A stretch of DNA of 64,000 nt from NCBI GenBank assembly GCA_003249255.1, contig QKJP01000061.1, forward strand, positions 124,001 through 188,000, in the 5' to 3' direction. Positions within the stretch are counted from its first letter, which is position 1; every line of letters starts with the position of its first letter. A program made the position numbers and the translations under genes. The notes below the pieces were generated by a model, which did no database searches, was not told the DNA's origin, and saw only the letters and a program-made list of their open reading frames with translations. Shown here in pieces: positions 35,917 through 44,078 of the stretch. Source of the DNA: Bacteroidales bacterium. Lineage in GTDB: Bacteria; Bacteroidota; Bacteroidia; Bacteroidales; Marinilabiliaceae.

Positions 35917-37275
35917 TTATTGATTAATGTAGCCTTTTAGGGTGGCAGATGAAGCTTCTGAAACTGTTACGGAGACTGTATCTCCCGTTTTTGCATTTAA
36001 TTTTGGGAAGATAACTACTTTGTTTTGAGAAGTTCTTCCGAGGTATTCTTCTTTTGATCGTTTGGATGGTCCCTCAACAAGTACTTCAAAGGTTTTTCCA
36101 ATGTCATTTTTGTTGCTTTCTTCTGATAGTTTTCGTTGAAGGTCAATAATTTCTTGCAGGCGTTTAGTTTTAATGTCTTCAGGAATGTTGTCTTCCAGAT
36201 TTTTAGCAGCGTAAGTTCCCGGTCTTTCCGAGTATTTAAACATAAAGGCAGAGTCATACCGAGCCCATTTTATTAAACTTAAGGTTTCTTGATGGTCTTC
36301 TTCTGTTTCGTTGTGAAATCCTGAAAAAACATCTGTTGTTATACTGCATTCGGGCATTATCTCTCGTATGGCCGTAATGCGATTCATGTACCATTCGCGG
36401 TCATAATTGCGGTTCATGAGTTTTAGAATCTTAGAACTACCCGACTGTAATGGTAGATGGATGTGCTTACAAATATTTTTTTTGCTCGCCATTACTTTTA
36501 ACGTTTCGTTACTCATGTCTTTCGGATGAGAGGTGGAAAAACGAATCCGGATGTTCGGAAATTGATCCGCAATGAGTTGGAGAAGTTGAGCGAAGTTAAT
36601 GTCTCCTTTCTCAGATTTAAACAGATAAGAGTTTACATTTTGTCCAAGTAAAGTCACTTCTTTAAAGCCTTTTTCTTGTAAGTCCTTAATCTCTTTAGTG
36701 ATGCTATCAATTCCCCGGCTTCTTTCCCGACCGCGGGTATATGGAACGATACAGTAGGAACAAAAGTTATTACAACCTCTCATGATGGATACAAATCCCG
36801 AAATTTTTTCTTTGCTTAAGCGCGTGGGGATAATATCTGCATAAGTTTCAGAAAGTGACAAGTCGATGTTTATGGCTTGTTCGCCAACTTCAGCCATGCC
36901 AATCAAATTTGGCAAATCCATGTAGGCATCAGGCCCCACAACAATGTTGGCGCCTGCTTCAAAAAGTATTTCTTTTACTCGTTCGGCCATGCAACCAATA
37001 ATTCCGATAATCAAATCAGGGTTTGTTTTTCTGAGTGACTTTAATTCTTTTAGGCGGGCAAGTACGCGTTGTTCTGCATTATCTCTAATAGAACATGTGT
37101 TTATAAAAATAGCGTCTGCATCTTTTTGGTTTTCTGTTATGCCATAATCACACATTTCCATTACTGATGCTACAATTTCACTGTCAGCAATGTTCATTTG
37201 GCAACCATAAGTTTCAATGTATAGTTTTTTTGCCAGAGTTGGCTTGTTGATTGGTTTGATGTTATCAAAATTCAT
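35917..37275 (-). CDS. miaB: tRNA-2-methylthio-N6-dimethylallyladenosine synthase
   Basis: The 452-residue radical SAM methylthiotransferase adds the 2-methylthio group to i6A37 of tRNAs. The order is: N-terminal UPF0004 domain with YIETYGCQMNIADSE and further cluster cysteines (INTCSIRDNAEQ; GCMAERV); radical SAM motif RGCNNFCSYCIVPYTRGRE; C-terminal TRAM domain (residues about 380-450, FEVLVEGPSKRSKEEYLGRTSQ). The presence of TRAM and the CNNFCSYC sequence identify MiaB rather than RimO or MtaB. It has its own promoter and is not obviously in an operon. Confidence 0.97.
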   Translation of the reverse strand: MNFDNIKPINKPTLAKKLYIETYGCQMNIADSEIVASVMEMCDYGITENQKDADAIFINTCSIRDNAEQRVLARLKELKSLRKTNPDLIIGIIGCMAERVKEILFEAGANIVVGPDAYMDLPNLIGMAEVGEQAINIDLSLSETYADIIPTRLSKEKISGFVSIMRGCNNFCSYCIVPYTRGRERSRGIDSITKEIKDLQEKGFKEVTLLGQNVNSYLFKSEKGDINFAQLLQLIADQFPNIRIRFSTSHPKDMSNETLKVMASKKNICKHIHLPLQSGSSKILKLMNRNYDREWYMNRITAIREIMPECSITTDVFSGFHNETEEDHQETLSLIKWARYDSAFMFKYSERPGTYAAKNLEDNIPEDIKTKRLQEIIDLQRKLSEESNKNDIGKTFEVLVEGPSKRSKEEYLGRTSQNKVVIFPKLNAKTGDTVSVTVSEASSATLKGYINQ

Positions 37276-37319
37276 ATTTCCGGAAATAACAAGAAAAAAG
37301 TCTGAAATTAATGTGAGTG

Positions 37320-37350
37320 CAAATTTATATTAACTTGATTAGCTCCCCAA
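37320..37350 (-). promoter_or_regulatory. Promoter of miaB
   Basis: On the minus strand TTG (37348-37350), 20 bp, then TAAATTTG (37320-37327): a full match to TTG / TAnnTTTG, about 45 bp before the miaB start. Confidence 0.7.
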
Positions 37351-37685
37351 TAATAATTTGCTAATATCACTCAAAGAGCTCGAAGTGGATAAGATCAATG
37401 AGATGCTTTCCAAAGTTACTGTCTTCTGGCAGTTGGTCATTAATGTGTAAATTAAAAAGTGTGAGAATGAGCTGATTAACTTGCTTGTTATCATTTTATC
37501 TTTCTTTAATTTACGAATTTGAAAATTTACAAGCTCCTTAGCATAATCGCGTTATTGATTATTTAACTTGTAAGTATGATCTTTTTTTATAATTTTATGA
37601 CTTGCATCAAAAAATGGTTTCAACGGCAGATCATTTTTGATTCAGCTAAAAAATTGAAATCATTCATTACTATTATTAAATCATT
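37351..37685. other. Intergenic region between miaB and the universal stress gene
   Basis: It is AT-rich and without a coding frame. It contains short words such as 'taatgtgtaaattaaaaagtg', similar in style to the words near 330-380, and presumably carries the promoter of the universal stress gene. No unambiguous promoter box was found. Confidence 0.4.
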
Positions 37686-38528
37686 ATGAAACAAGTCCTT
37701 ATACCTGTTGATTTCTCAAATAGTGCAGTAAATGCATTGTTGTATGGGATTGAGATGGCTAACCAACTTAAAGCTAATGTTCGAATAATGCACGTTATTA
37801 CCGGTGATCATTATTCACCTGCCTTTGCAAAAGACCAGGTCGCCATGAAAATTAATGAAAATGCTGAAGTTTGGTTGCAAGAATTAATCAAGGAGCATGG
37901 TTATAAGCATAAAGTAATTGACGGAACTATAGATTATAAAATTCGTGAAGGTAATGTGGTTAATGAGATTGCAAATCAGGCTAAATATGATGATACCAGT
38001 TTGATTGTAATTGGATCGCATGGAGCTTCGGGGTTTCAGGCAAAATTTATTGGTAGTAATGCATATCGTTTGGTTTCTCATTCGCCTTGTCCTGTAATAG
38101 TAGTTAATGAGAAGATGGAAGTAAATCCGGACATAAAGAGAATTGTTGTTCCTTTGGATTATTCAAAAGCCAGCCGCCGAAAAATTCCGGCTGTTACAGG
38201 CTTAGCTAAATTGTTTAAGGCAGAAGTAAATATAGTCGGCCTGAAAGAGTCGAATTTAGATTTCATCATTAAGCGAATCGGTTTGGTTAATCGTCAGGTT
38301 GAGCGCTTTATTAGAGCTAATGCAGAGGTTGAAGTTACGGTGGATACCATTACCGGAAATCATTTAGCTGAACAATTAATCGAATTCTCCAGGAAAGTAG
38401 ATGCCGATTTAATTTCGTTACATATCCATCATTCTACCAATCCTTTTACAAATTGGTTTAAGCCATTTAGTAACGATGTGATTAATAATTCGGATAAGCC
38501 TGTGTTAGTTATTCCAACCAAAGAGTAG
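37686..38528 (+). CDS. Tandem-domain universal stress protein
   Basis: The 280-residue cytoplasmic protein has two UspA folds. The first (residues 1-145) starts KQVLIPVDFSNSAVNALLYG and contains the ATP-binding signature G-2x-G-9x-G-S (IGSHGASGFQAKFIGSNA), so it should bind nucleotide. The second (residues about 150-280) begins RIVVPLDYSKASRRK but has no glycine signature (SLHIHHSTNPFTNWF instead), so it probably does not bind ATP. Proteins of this kind accumulate under stress or stationary phase; the molecular role is generally undefined. The next gene starts within 25 bp and may be co-transcribed. Confidence 0.92.
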   Translation: MKQVLIPVDFSNSAVNALLYGIEMANQLKANVRIMHVITGDHYSPAFAKDQVAMKINENAEVWLQELIKEHGYKHKVIDGTIDYKIREGNVVNEIANQAKYDDTSLIVIGSHGASGFQAKFIGSNAYRLVSHSPCPVIVVNEKMEVNPDIKRIVVPLDYSKASRRKIPAVTGLAKLFKAEVNIVGLKESNLDFIIKRIGLVNRQVERFIRANAEVEVTVDTITGNHLAEQLIEFSRKVDADLISLHIHHSTNPFTNWFKPFSNDVINNSDKPVLVIPTKE

Positions 38529-38551
38529 TTTTGCGCGAGGAAAGATTTTGT

Positions 38552-39010
38552 ATGAAAAGAGTTTGGGGAGTTTTAATTGTAATGTTTCCTTTGGTATTTG
38601 GAGTTTGTGCTCAGCAAATTTCAGGTTCTGAAGTTGTAGATGAGCTTCAAAAAGATGCTTTCGGTCAAGGTAAAGTTACAATTGTTGAGGATGATGGCAT
38701 TGCTTTTCTTATGGATGCGCAAGTTGAGATTAATGCTCGTAGCGAAGGAGTGGATGGATATCGGATTCAACTGTATAAAGGTTCCGGTCCAAGTGGGAAG
38801 AAAAGAGCCTTGGAAGTAAAAGGCGAATTCTTAGATGAGTTTTCAGGCGAAGAGGTGTATTTGGCCTATAATCCTCCGTTTTGGAGAGTGAGGGTTGGAG
38901 ATTATCGTCAACGTCACGAAGCTTTGCCATTAATCGAAAAATTGAAGAAGCGATTTCCAAATTGTTATGTGGTTAAAGATCCTACAGTGAATATGGAAAA
39001 GTTTAAATAA
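38552..39010 (+). CDS. Exported SPOR-domain protein
   Basis: The 152-residue product starts at the ATG at 38552. An in-frame TTG at 38531 would put a charged stretch before the signal peptide and is rejected. Residues 1-20 form a signal peptide ending GVCAQ, where a cysteine precedes AQ, so a lipoprotein is possible but the lipobox is poor. The rest is one SPOR-like domain: YRIQLYKGSGPSGKKRA, then EVYLAYNPPFWRVRVGDYRQ and KKRFPNCYVVKD. SPOR domains bind denuded septal peptidoglycan, so a periplasmic role at division sites is likely by family. It lies just downstream of the universal stress gene and ends at a terminator. Confidence 0.85.
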   Translation: MKRVWGVLIVMFPLVFGVCAQQISGSEVVDELQKDAFGQGKVTIVEDDGIAFLMDAQVEINARSEGVDGYRIQLYKGSGPSGKKRALEVKGEFLDEFSGEEVYLAYNPPFWRVRVGDYRQRHEALPLIEKLKKRFPNCYVVKDPTVNMEKFK

Positions 39011-39020
39011 TACAATAAAT

Positions 39021-39048
39021 AAAAAAGTCGGTTAAAACCGACTTTTTT
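39021..39048 (+). terminator. Terminator after SPOR gene
   Basis: AAAAAAGTCGGTT / AACCGACTTTTTT hairpin with a short loop; usable in both directions. Confidence 0.92.
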
Positions 39049-39070
39049 ATTTTTATAAGCTTTCTTTTGA

Positions 39071-39102
39071 TTGGGTGTTTCGAAAAAATAGAAATAACTT
39101 TG
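39071..39102 (+). promoter_or_regulatory. Promoter of the PurF-like gene
   Basis: TTG (39071-39073), 21 bp, TAACTTTG (39095-39102): a full match to the Bacteroidota promoter pattern. The predicted transcript begins about 20 bp before the ATG at 39128. Confidence 0.75.
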
Positions 39103-39127
39103 CACAATAATTTTTACAGGTATTGAA

Positions 39128-41029
39128 ATGAGCGATCAGGTTAAACACGAATGTGGAATTGTTTTAATTCGATTATTAAAACCACTTGAGTATTACCAGG
39201 AAAAATATGGCACCTGGATGTATGGGCTGAATAAGCTGTATCTTTTGATGGAAAAGCAGCATAATAGGGGTCAGGATGGAGCAGGTGTGGTTAACCTGAA
39301 AATAGATCAGCCGCCAGGTAAAAAGTATTTTTCCAGACAGCGTTCAAATGAAGTGAATCCGATTAAAGATGTGTTTAATCATATCAATGCACCGTTTCAA
39401 AAGCTTCAGGCTGAAAATCCGGAACTGTTTAATAACCCAAAGTATGTCAAGGAAAATTTGCCTTTTGTAGGTGAATTATATCTTGGGCATTTGCGTTATG
39501 GGACTTTTGGAAATCATAGTATTGATTACGTGCACCCGGTGATGCGTGAAAATAACTGGAGGTCACGTAACCTTGTAATGGCAGGTAACTTTAACCTGAC
39601 TAATGTGGATGAGATTTTTAAATCCTTATTTGATTTGGGTCAACATCCTAAAGACTACACCGATACAGTTACAATTCTTGAAAATGTTGGGCACTTCCTA
39701 GATGAAGAAAACCAATTGTTATTCCGCAAGTATAAAAACGAAGGCAAGAACAATCGCGAGATTTCTGCAAGTATTGAGAGGGATCTGAATGTGCGAGAAA
39801 TATTAGAGCGATCTAGTCGTCGATGGGATGGTGGATATGCCATTGCTGGAGTAGTGGGTCATGGCGATTCTTTTGTGACTCGAGATCCTTGGGGTATTCG
39901 TCCTGCAAGTTATTATTTTGATGATGAGATTGTGGTGGTTGCATCTGAGCGAGCTGTGATTCAAACTGCCATGGATGTGAAAGTGAATCAGGTTCAGGAA
40001 TTAAAGCCGGGTCATGCTTTAATCATTAAAAAAGACGGTCGTATTACCGAAGAGTTAGTGCGTGTTCCTCAGGAGCGCCGTTCGTGTTCTTTCGAAAGAA
40101 TCTATTTTTCTCGCGGTAGTGATAAGAGTATTTATGCAGAGCGTAAGAAGCTGGGCGAATTACTGGCAAAAACAATTCTTCAAAAAGTTGATCATGATTT
40201 AGAACATACGGTTTTCTCATATATTCCTAATACTGCCGAGACTTCCTTCTTTGGTATGATGGAGGGAGTAAGGAAAGAATTGGATCAGACCAAAATTAAG
40301 CAGATTCTTGATTTGGGAGATAAAGTAACTCCTGAAGACTTGGATCGCATTCTTTCGGTCGAGCCGCGTGTTGAGAAAATTGCTATTAAGGATGTGAAAA
40401 TGAGGACTTTTATTGCGGACGATAACAGTCGCGATGATATGGTAGCTCATGTTTACGATGTGACTTATGGTGTAGTTAATAATAATAAAGATACTTTGGT
40501 TATTATTGATGATTCCATAGTGCGTGGAACGACATTAAAGAAAAGTATTTTAAGAATATTAGACCGCTTACATCCTAAGAAGATTATTATTGTTTCTTCT
40601 GCGCCACAGATTCGTTATCCTGATTGTTATGGTATTGATATGGCAAAATTGGGTGATTTTTGTGCTTTTACAGCAGCTATTGAGTTGTTAAAAGAAAGAG
40701 GAAGAGCTCATGTGATTGATGAGGTTTATCAAAAGTGTAAAGAGCAGCAAAACTTGCCCAAAGAAGAGATTGTAAACTATGTGAAAGAAATTTACAATGG
40801 TTTTACGGATGAAGATATATCTGCTAAAATGGCAGAGATGTTGCGTCCTACTGGTATTGATGCTGAAGTGGAAATTGTTTTTCAAACTGTAGATGCTTTA
40901 CACGAAGCTTGTCCTAATGATTTAGGGGATTGGTATTTTACAGGTAATTATCCTACTCCGGGAGGTAATAAAGTAGTGAATACTTCTTTTATCAACTACA
41001 TGGAGGGGAGAACCGGAAGAGCTTATTAG
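39128..41029 (+). CDS. purF: Amidophosphoribosyltransferase-like protein, long form
   Basis: The 633-residue protein starts MSDQVKHEC-GIV. The eight-residue leader before Cys9 should be cleaved to expose the catalytic cysteine of a class II (Ntn) glutamine amidotransferase domain, which has LMEKQHNRGQDGAGV, LGHLRYGTFG and MAGNFNLTN. The phosphoribosyltransferase domain has the PRPP loop VIIDDSIVRGTTLKKSI near residue 457. The reaction is PRPP + Gln to phosphoribosylamine, the first step of purine synthesis. It is 130-160 residues longer than typical PurF (about 470-505), with extra segments in the middle (about residues 350-430) and a long C-terminus. The family is recognised as PurF-like, but a distinct role for this long form cannot be excluded. 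Confidence 0.85.
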   Translation: MSDQVKHECGIVLIRLLKPLEYYQEKYGTWMYGLNKLYLLMEKQHNRGQDGAGVVNLKIDQPPGKKYFSRQRSNEVNPIKDVFNHINAPFQKLQAENPELFNNPKYVKENLPFVGELYLGHLRYGTFGNHSIDYVHPVMRENNWRSRNLVMAGNFNLTNVDEIFKSLFDLGQHPKDYTDTVTILENVGHFLDEENQLLFRKYKNEGKNNREISASIERDLNVREILERSSRRWDGGYAIAGVVGHGDSFVTRDPWGIRPASYYFDDEIVVVASERAVIQTAMDVKVNQVQELKPGHALIIKKDGRITEELVRVPQERRSCSFERIYFSRGSDKSIYAERKKLGELLAKTILQKVDHDLEHTVFSYIPNTAETSFFGMMEGVRKELDQTKIKQILDLGDKVTPEDLDRILSVEPRVEKIAIKDVKMRTFIADDNSRDDMVAHVYDVTYGVVNNNKDTLVIIDDSIVRGTTLKKSILRILDRLHPKKIIIVSSAPQIRYPDCYGIDMAKLGDFCAFTAAIELLKERGRAHVIDEVYQKCKEQQNLPKEEIVNYVKEIYNGFTDEDISAKMAEMLRPTGIDAEVEIVFQTVDALHEACPNDLGDWYFTGNYPTPGGNKVVNTSFINYMEGRTGRAY

Positions 41030-41082
41030 TAAGTTAATGTGCTGATGATGTCATTTGATAATCAGCACATTTATCAATATAA

Positions 41083-41114
41083 AAAAGAGGCGTTGAATAT
41101 TCAGCGCCTCTTTT
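41083..41114. terminator. Terminator after the PurF-like gene
   Basis: GAGGCGTTGA / TCAGCGCCTC stem with one G-U pair, flanked by A and T runs. Just before it is a second hairpin GTGCTGAT / ATCAGCAC (41039-41068). It can serve the plus-strand gene and possibly the convergent serine hydrolase gene. Confidence 0.8.
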
Positions 41115-41235
41115 GTTTTGAGTATTTTAGGGTTTTATCTCCCATTTTCTACCTAATAGGTAATGTTTAATTTGTTGAGGAGCTAAATGTTAATTGCACA
41201 ATAGTACATTTTCTAATTAGCACACATCTTTTGTT

Positions 41236-42369
41236 TTAATCCATAATATCTAATCCTGCTTGGATATAGGTGTAAATATCTGATGGGTGATGATTTATTT
41301 TGCCTTTACTTCGTTTGTGTCCTAAACGCACGATAACCGCATTTTTGTGTGGTACAGCAATCACGTATTGTCCCAGAATTCCTCTTGCATACGGCATTTG
41401 AATCGAATCCTGATTGATGATCCACCATTGTTGACCATAATGTTTTATGGCTTCGTTGGTTTTAGGGTCTTTCAGGTGAGAGGCTGGTCTGATACTTTCC
41501 ATAATGTATTCTTCATTGATCAATTGTTGCCCCTTCCAATTGCCTTTCTTTAAGATTAATTGCCCCAGTAGCGCAAAGTCTCTGGCATTACTGTTTAAAC
41601 AGCAATAGGCTTTTTCGTATCCGTTTTCTCGGTCGAGAGACCAAAGAGCATCAGAGTGGGCTCCAAGAGGATGCCATAGTTTCTCCGCGGTATAATCGCT
41701 AAGTGTTTTGCCGGTAGCTGCTTTTAGTAAGTGGGCCAGGATCTGAGTATCGCCACTTTTGTAGTTGAAGAATTTTCCCGGGGTTTCAATGATTTCTAAA
41801 CGATTCACTAAAGCTTCAAGATCATTACCATAATAGGCTTCGGTTGTCATCGAGAAAGGACTGGTGTACTTTTCATCCCAGTTAGAACCACTACTCATGG
41901 TTAGCAAGTGTCGAATGGTTAATTGTTGATTGTTTCCTTCTTTAAAATGGGGTAAAAAATCTCCAACAGGTTGATCTAATGACTTAATATATCCATCATC
42001 AATTGCAGCTCCAATTAATAAACCAACAATGCTTTTGGCCATCGAGAATGAGTTCGTTTGGGAGTTTTCATCATAATCATCCCAATACTCTTCATACAGA
42101 ATACTGCCGTTTTGAATCACTAAAAAGGCAATGCTTTGATATTGTTCAAGGGTGTCTCTTTGAGCTTGGCTGGGTCCTTTTTTGTTATAGTTCGTATGAA
42201 ATGCCCATTCGTATGCGCTATCTGACTTTTCAATGGTTCTGTTTTCAAAAATTTCATGGTCTTTTATTTCCGGATACCAATACGTTAATGCCCTTTTTAC
42301 GTGATAAGGTAACAACAGCCAGGTTGCAATGATTGCAATTATTGAGAAATATAGTTTTTTATTTTTCAT
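41236..42369 (-). CDS. Membrane-anchored serine hydrolase (class C beta-lactamase / NylB-type fold)
   Basis: The 377-residue protein has an N-terminal hydrophobic segment (residues 7-21, YFSIIAIIATWLLL) that should anchor it in the inner membrane with the catalytic domain outside. The S-x-x-K motif is S109-M-A-K112, and the second motif is Y203-K-S in place of Y-x-N, as in 6-aminohexanoate-dimer-hydrolase-type enzymes. GNLIRLGHKR-like C-terminal sequence (VIVRLGHKRSKG) stands where the third motif lies. Substrate unknown; esterase, peptidase or amide hydrolase are all possible. It stands between the PurF-like gene (convergent) and the flavoprotein gene. Confidence 0.88.
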   Translation of the reverse strand: MKNKKLYFSIIAIIATWLLLPYHVKRALTYWYPEIKDHEIFENRTIEKSDSAYEWAFHTNYNKKGPSQAQRDTLEQYQSIAFLVIQNGSILYEEYWDDYDENSQTNSFSMAKSIVGLLIGAAIDDGYIKSLDQPVGDFLPHFKEGNNQQLTIRHLLTMSSGSNWDEKYTSPFSMTTEAYYGNDLEALVNRLEIIETPGKFFNYKSGDTQILAHLLKAATGKTLSDYTAEKLWHPLGAHSDALWSLDRENGYEKAYCCLNSNARDFALLGQLILKKGNWKGQQLINEEYIMESIRPASHLKDPKTNEAIKHYGQQWWIINQDSIQMPYARGILGQYVIAVPHKNAVIVRLGHKRSKGKINHHPSDIYTYIQAGLDIMD

Positions 42370-42468
42370 ATTGATTTTTGTAAAATAGATTTAAATGTCG
42401 TGTGCGATTGCATTTTCAACGGTTTGTGAATTAATTTAATGCCTCCACAGTAGTTTTGAGGCTAAAGT

Positions 42469-43959
42469 CTATTCTTCCTCGGGATACCATTCTCTAATCT
42501 TGATTAAATCAGGAAATGCTTCCTTCTTAAAAATCGATTTCCCACTAACAGATCTTAAGCATTCTTGAATTCCCTCGGTGATGCTTGGGTGAGGATAAAA
42601 TATTTTTAAAACTTCGTCTACACTATTTCCTTGATTGATGAGGTGTGCAACCGAAACGATGAAGGATGACGCTTGTGGGCCTGCGGCTCTCATGCCTAAT
42701 ATTTTTTGGTTTTTGTCATTGCTTACCAGTACTTTAACAAAACCGCTGGTGTTTCTCATAGCAATGGCTCTGTTAACTAGCGCATTGGAATAGATGACGG
42801 CCTTGTATGGGATTCGTTTTTGTTGTAAGGTTTTTTCGTTTGCTCCTACTGCTGCCACCTCTGGTTTAAAAAACATTAGAGTAGACATGTGGGAATAGTC
42901 TAGCGGGTATTGCGGATGGTCTCCAATTTTCTCTGCAGCTTGCCTTCCCTGGAATTCGGCAATGCTATACAATTGAGTGTGCCCTGAGATATCACCGGCA
43001 GCATAAATGTGGCAATGTCCTTTTCCATCTTCCAAAAGGCAATCGTCTTGAATGGGTAAGGTGCCTCTCTCTGTAAGTTCAATGCCTAGTTTTTCAAGTC
43101 CAAGACCTTTGGTATTCGGTACGCGTCCGATGGCAACCAGAGCAACGTCAACTTCAATGACTTTGCTGTGTCCATCGTTGTAGTCAAGTACAACTTCCAG
43201 ATGATCAGGGAATTTTCTAATGGTTCTTAAGCTTGCCGTGTGATGTATGATCACTCCATTACTTTCGAGACTTTTAGATACAAAGTCGCTCACGTCATCA
43301 TCTTCAAAGGGAAGTACACGGTTGGATCTGTCCAGGAGGTGTACCTCAGTTTGATTAAAGTTGGAAAAGATCGTAGAAAACTCACAACCAATTACCCCTG
43401 AACCTATGACAATCATTCTTTCAGGGAGTTCTTTTAAGTTTAAAATGCCTTCAGAGTTGATGATCCTTTCATTGTCAATTTCAAGCCCGGGTGCTTCTCT
43501 TGGAATACATCCGGTAGCAATAATGAAGTTTGTGCCACTTATGTTTTTGCAGCCATCTTTTGATTTAACTTCAATGGTGTACTTGTCGATGAAAGATGCA
43601 TGTCCCCATTCCAGTGTTATCGACCCTTTTTTACTTTTTCCGGGAGAGAATGTTTCTATCTGGCTAAGAAGTTGATATTGTTTTTCTTTTGCGGCATTAA
43701 TAACCGTTTTTTTTATTTCATCAAAGCTTACACTTAAAGAGCCTGCTCTGTATCCTCTGTCAACTCGGGCAGCTACCGAGTAGTCCATCGATAGCTCATA
43801 CATGGTTTTGGAAGTTAATGCCCCATCCATAATACCAGCTCCGCCTAAGTGTTTAGCTTCTACGATGCAGACTTTCAGACCGTAATCTAAAGATCTCATG
43901 GCAGCGGAGAATCCTGCCGGACCACTTCCAATAATAACAACATCGTATTTATTTTCCAT
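42469..43959 (-). CDS. Dihydrolipoamide-dehydrogenase-like flavoprotein lacking the redox disulfide
   Basis: The 496-residue FAD/NAD(P) oxidoreductase has GSGPAG at 11-16 (FAD), VIGSGVIGCEFSTIF (NAD(P)-binding), an ATG near residue 150 (FIATGCIP) and YAAGDISG (second FAD motif), then the dimerisation domain. At residues 39-51, where lipoamide dehydrogenase has G-G-T-C-L-N-V-G-C-I-P-S-K, this protein has GGAGIMDGALTSK with no cysteine. The C-terminal H-x-H-P-T-x-x-E catalytic motif reads YPHPSITE, missing the first His. It therefore cannot do dithiol chemistry in the usual way; a pyridine nucleotide transhydrogenase-like or quinone-reductase role is more likely. The nearby gls terminator and 99-bp gap to the hydrolase indicate separate transcription. 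Confidence 0.88.
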   Translation of the reverse strand: MENKYDVVIIGSGPAGFSAAMRSLDYGLKVCIVEAKHLGGAGIMDGALTSKTMYELSMDYSVAARVDRGYRAGSLSVSFDEIKKTVINAAKEKQYQLLSQIETFSPGKSKKGSITLEWGHASFIDKYTIEVKSKDGCKNISGTNFIIATGCIPREAPGLEIDNERIINSEGILNLKELPERMIVIGSGVIGCEFSTIFSNFNQTEVHLLDRSNRVLPFEDDDVSDFVSKSLESNGVIIHHTASLRTIRKFPDHLEVVLDYNDGHSKVIEVDVALVAIGRVPNTKGLGLEKLGIELTERGTLPIQDDCLLEDGKGHCHIYAAGDISGHTQLYSIAEFQGRQAAEKIGDHPQYPLDYSHMSTLMFFKPEVAAVGANEKTLQQKRIPYKAVIYSNALVNRAIAMRNTSGFVKVLVSNDKNQKILGMRAAGPQASSFIVSVAHLINQGNSVDEVLKIFYPHPSITEGIQECLRSVSGKSIFKKEAFPDLIKIREWYPEEE

Positions 43960-44024
43960 CTGCTTACTTTTAAATTAAAGGTTGACAGGGGTATTCAATT
44001 TGGGTCACCTTATATCGATTAGTA

Positions 44025-44060
44025 AAAATAAAAAAAAAGAGTTACATAAATTGTAACTCT
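44025..44060 (-). terminator. Terminator of the glsA-glsB operon
   Basis: Stem AGAGTTACA / TGTAACTCT with a 5-nt loop, followed on the minus strand by a run of nine T. Confidence 0.9.
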
Positions 44061-44078
44061 TTCAGGTGTATTATTGTT

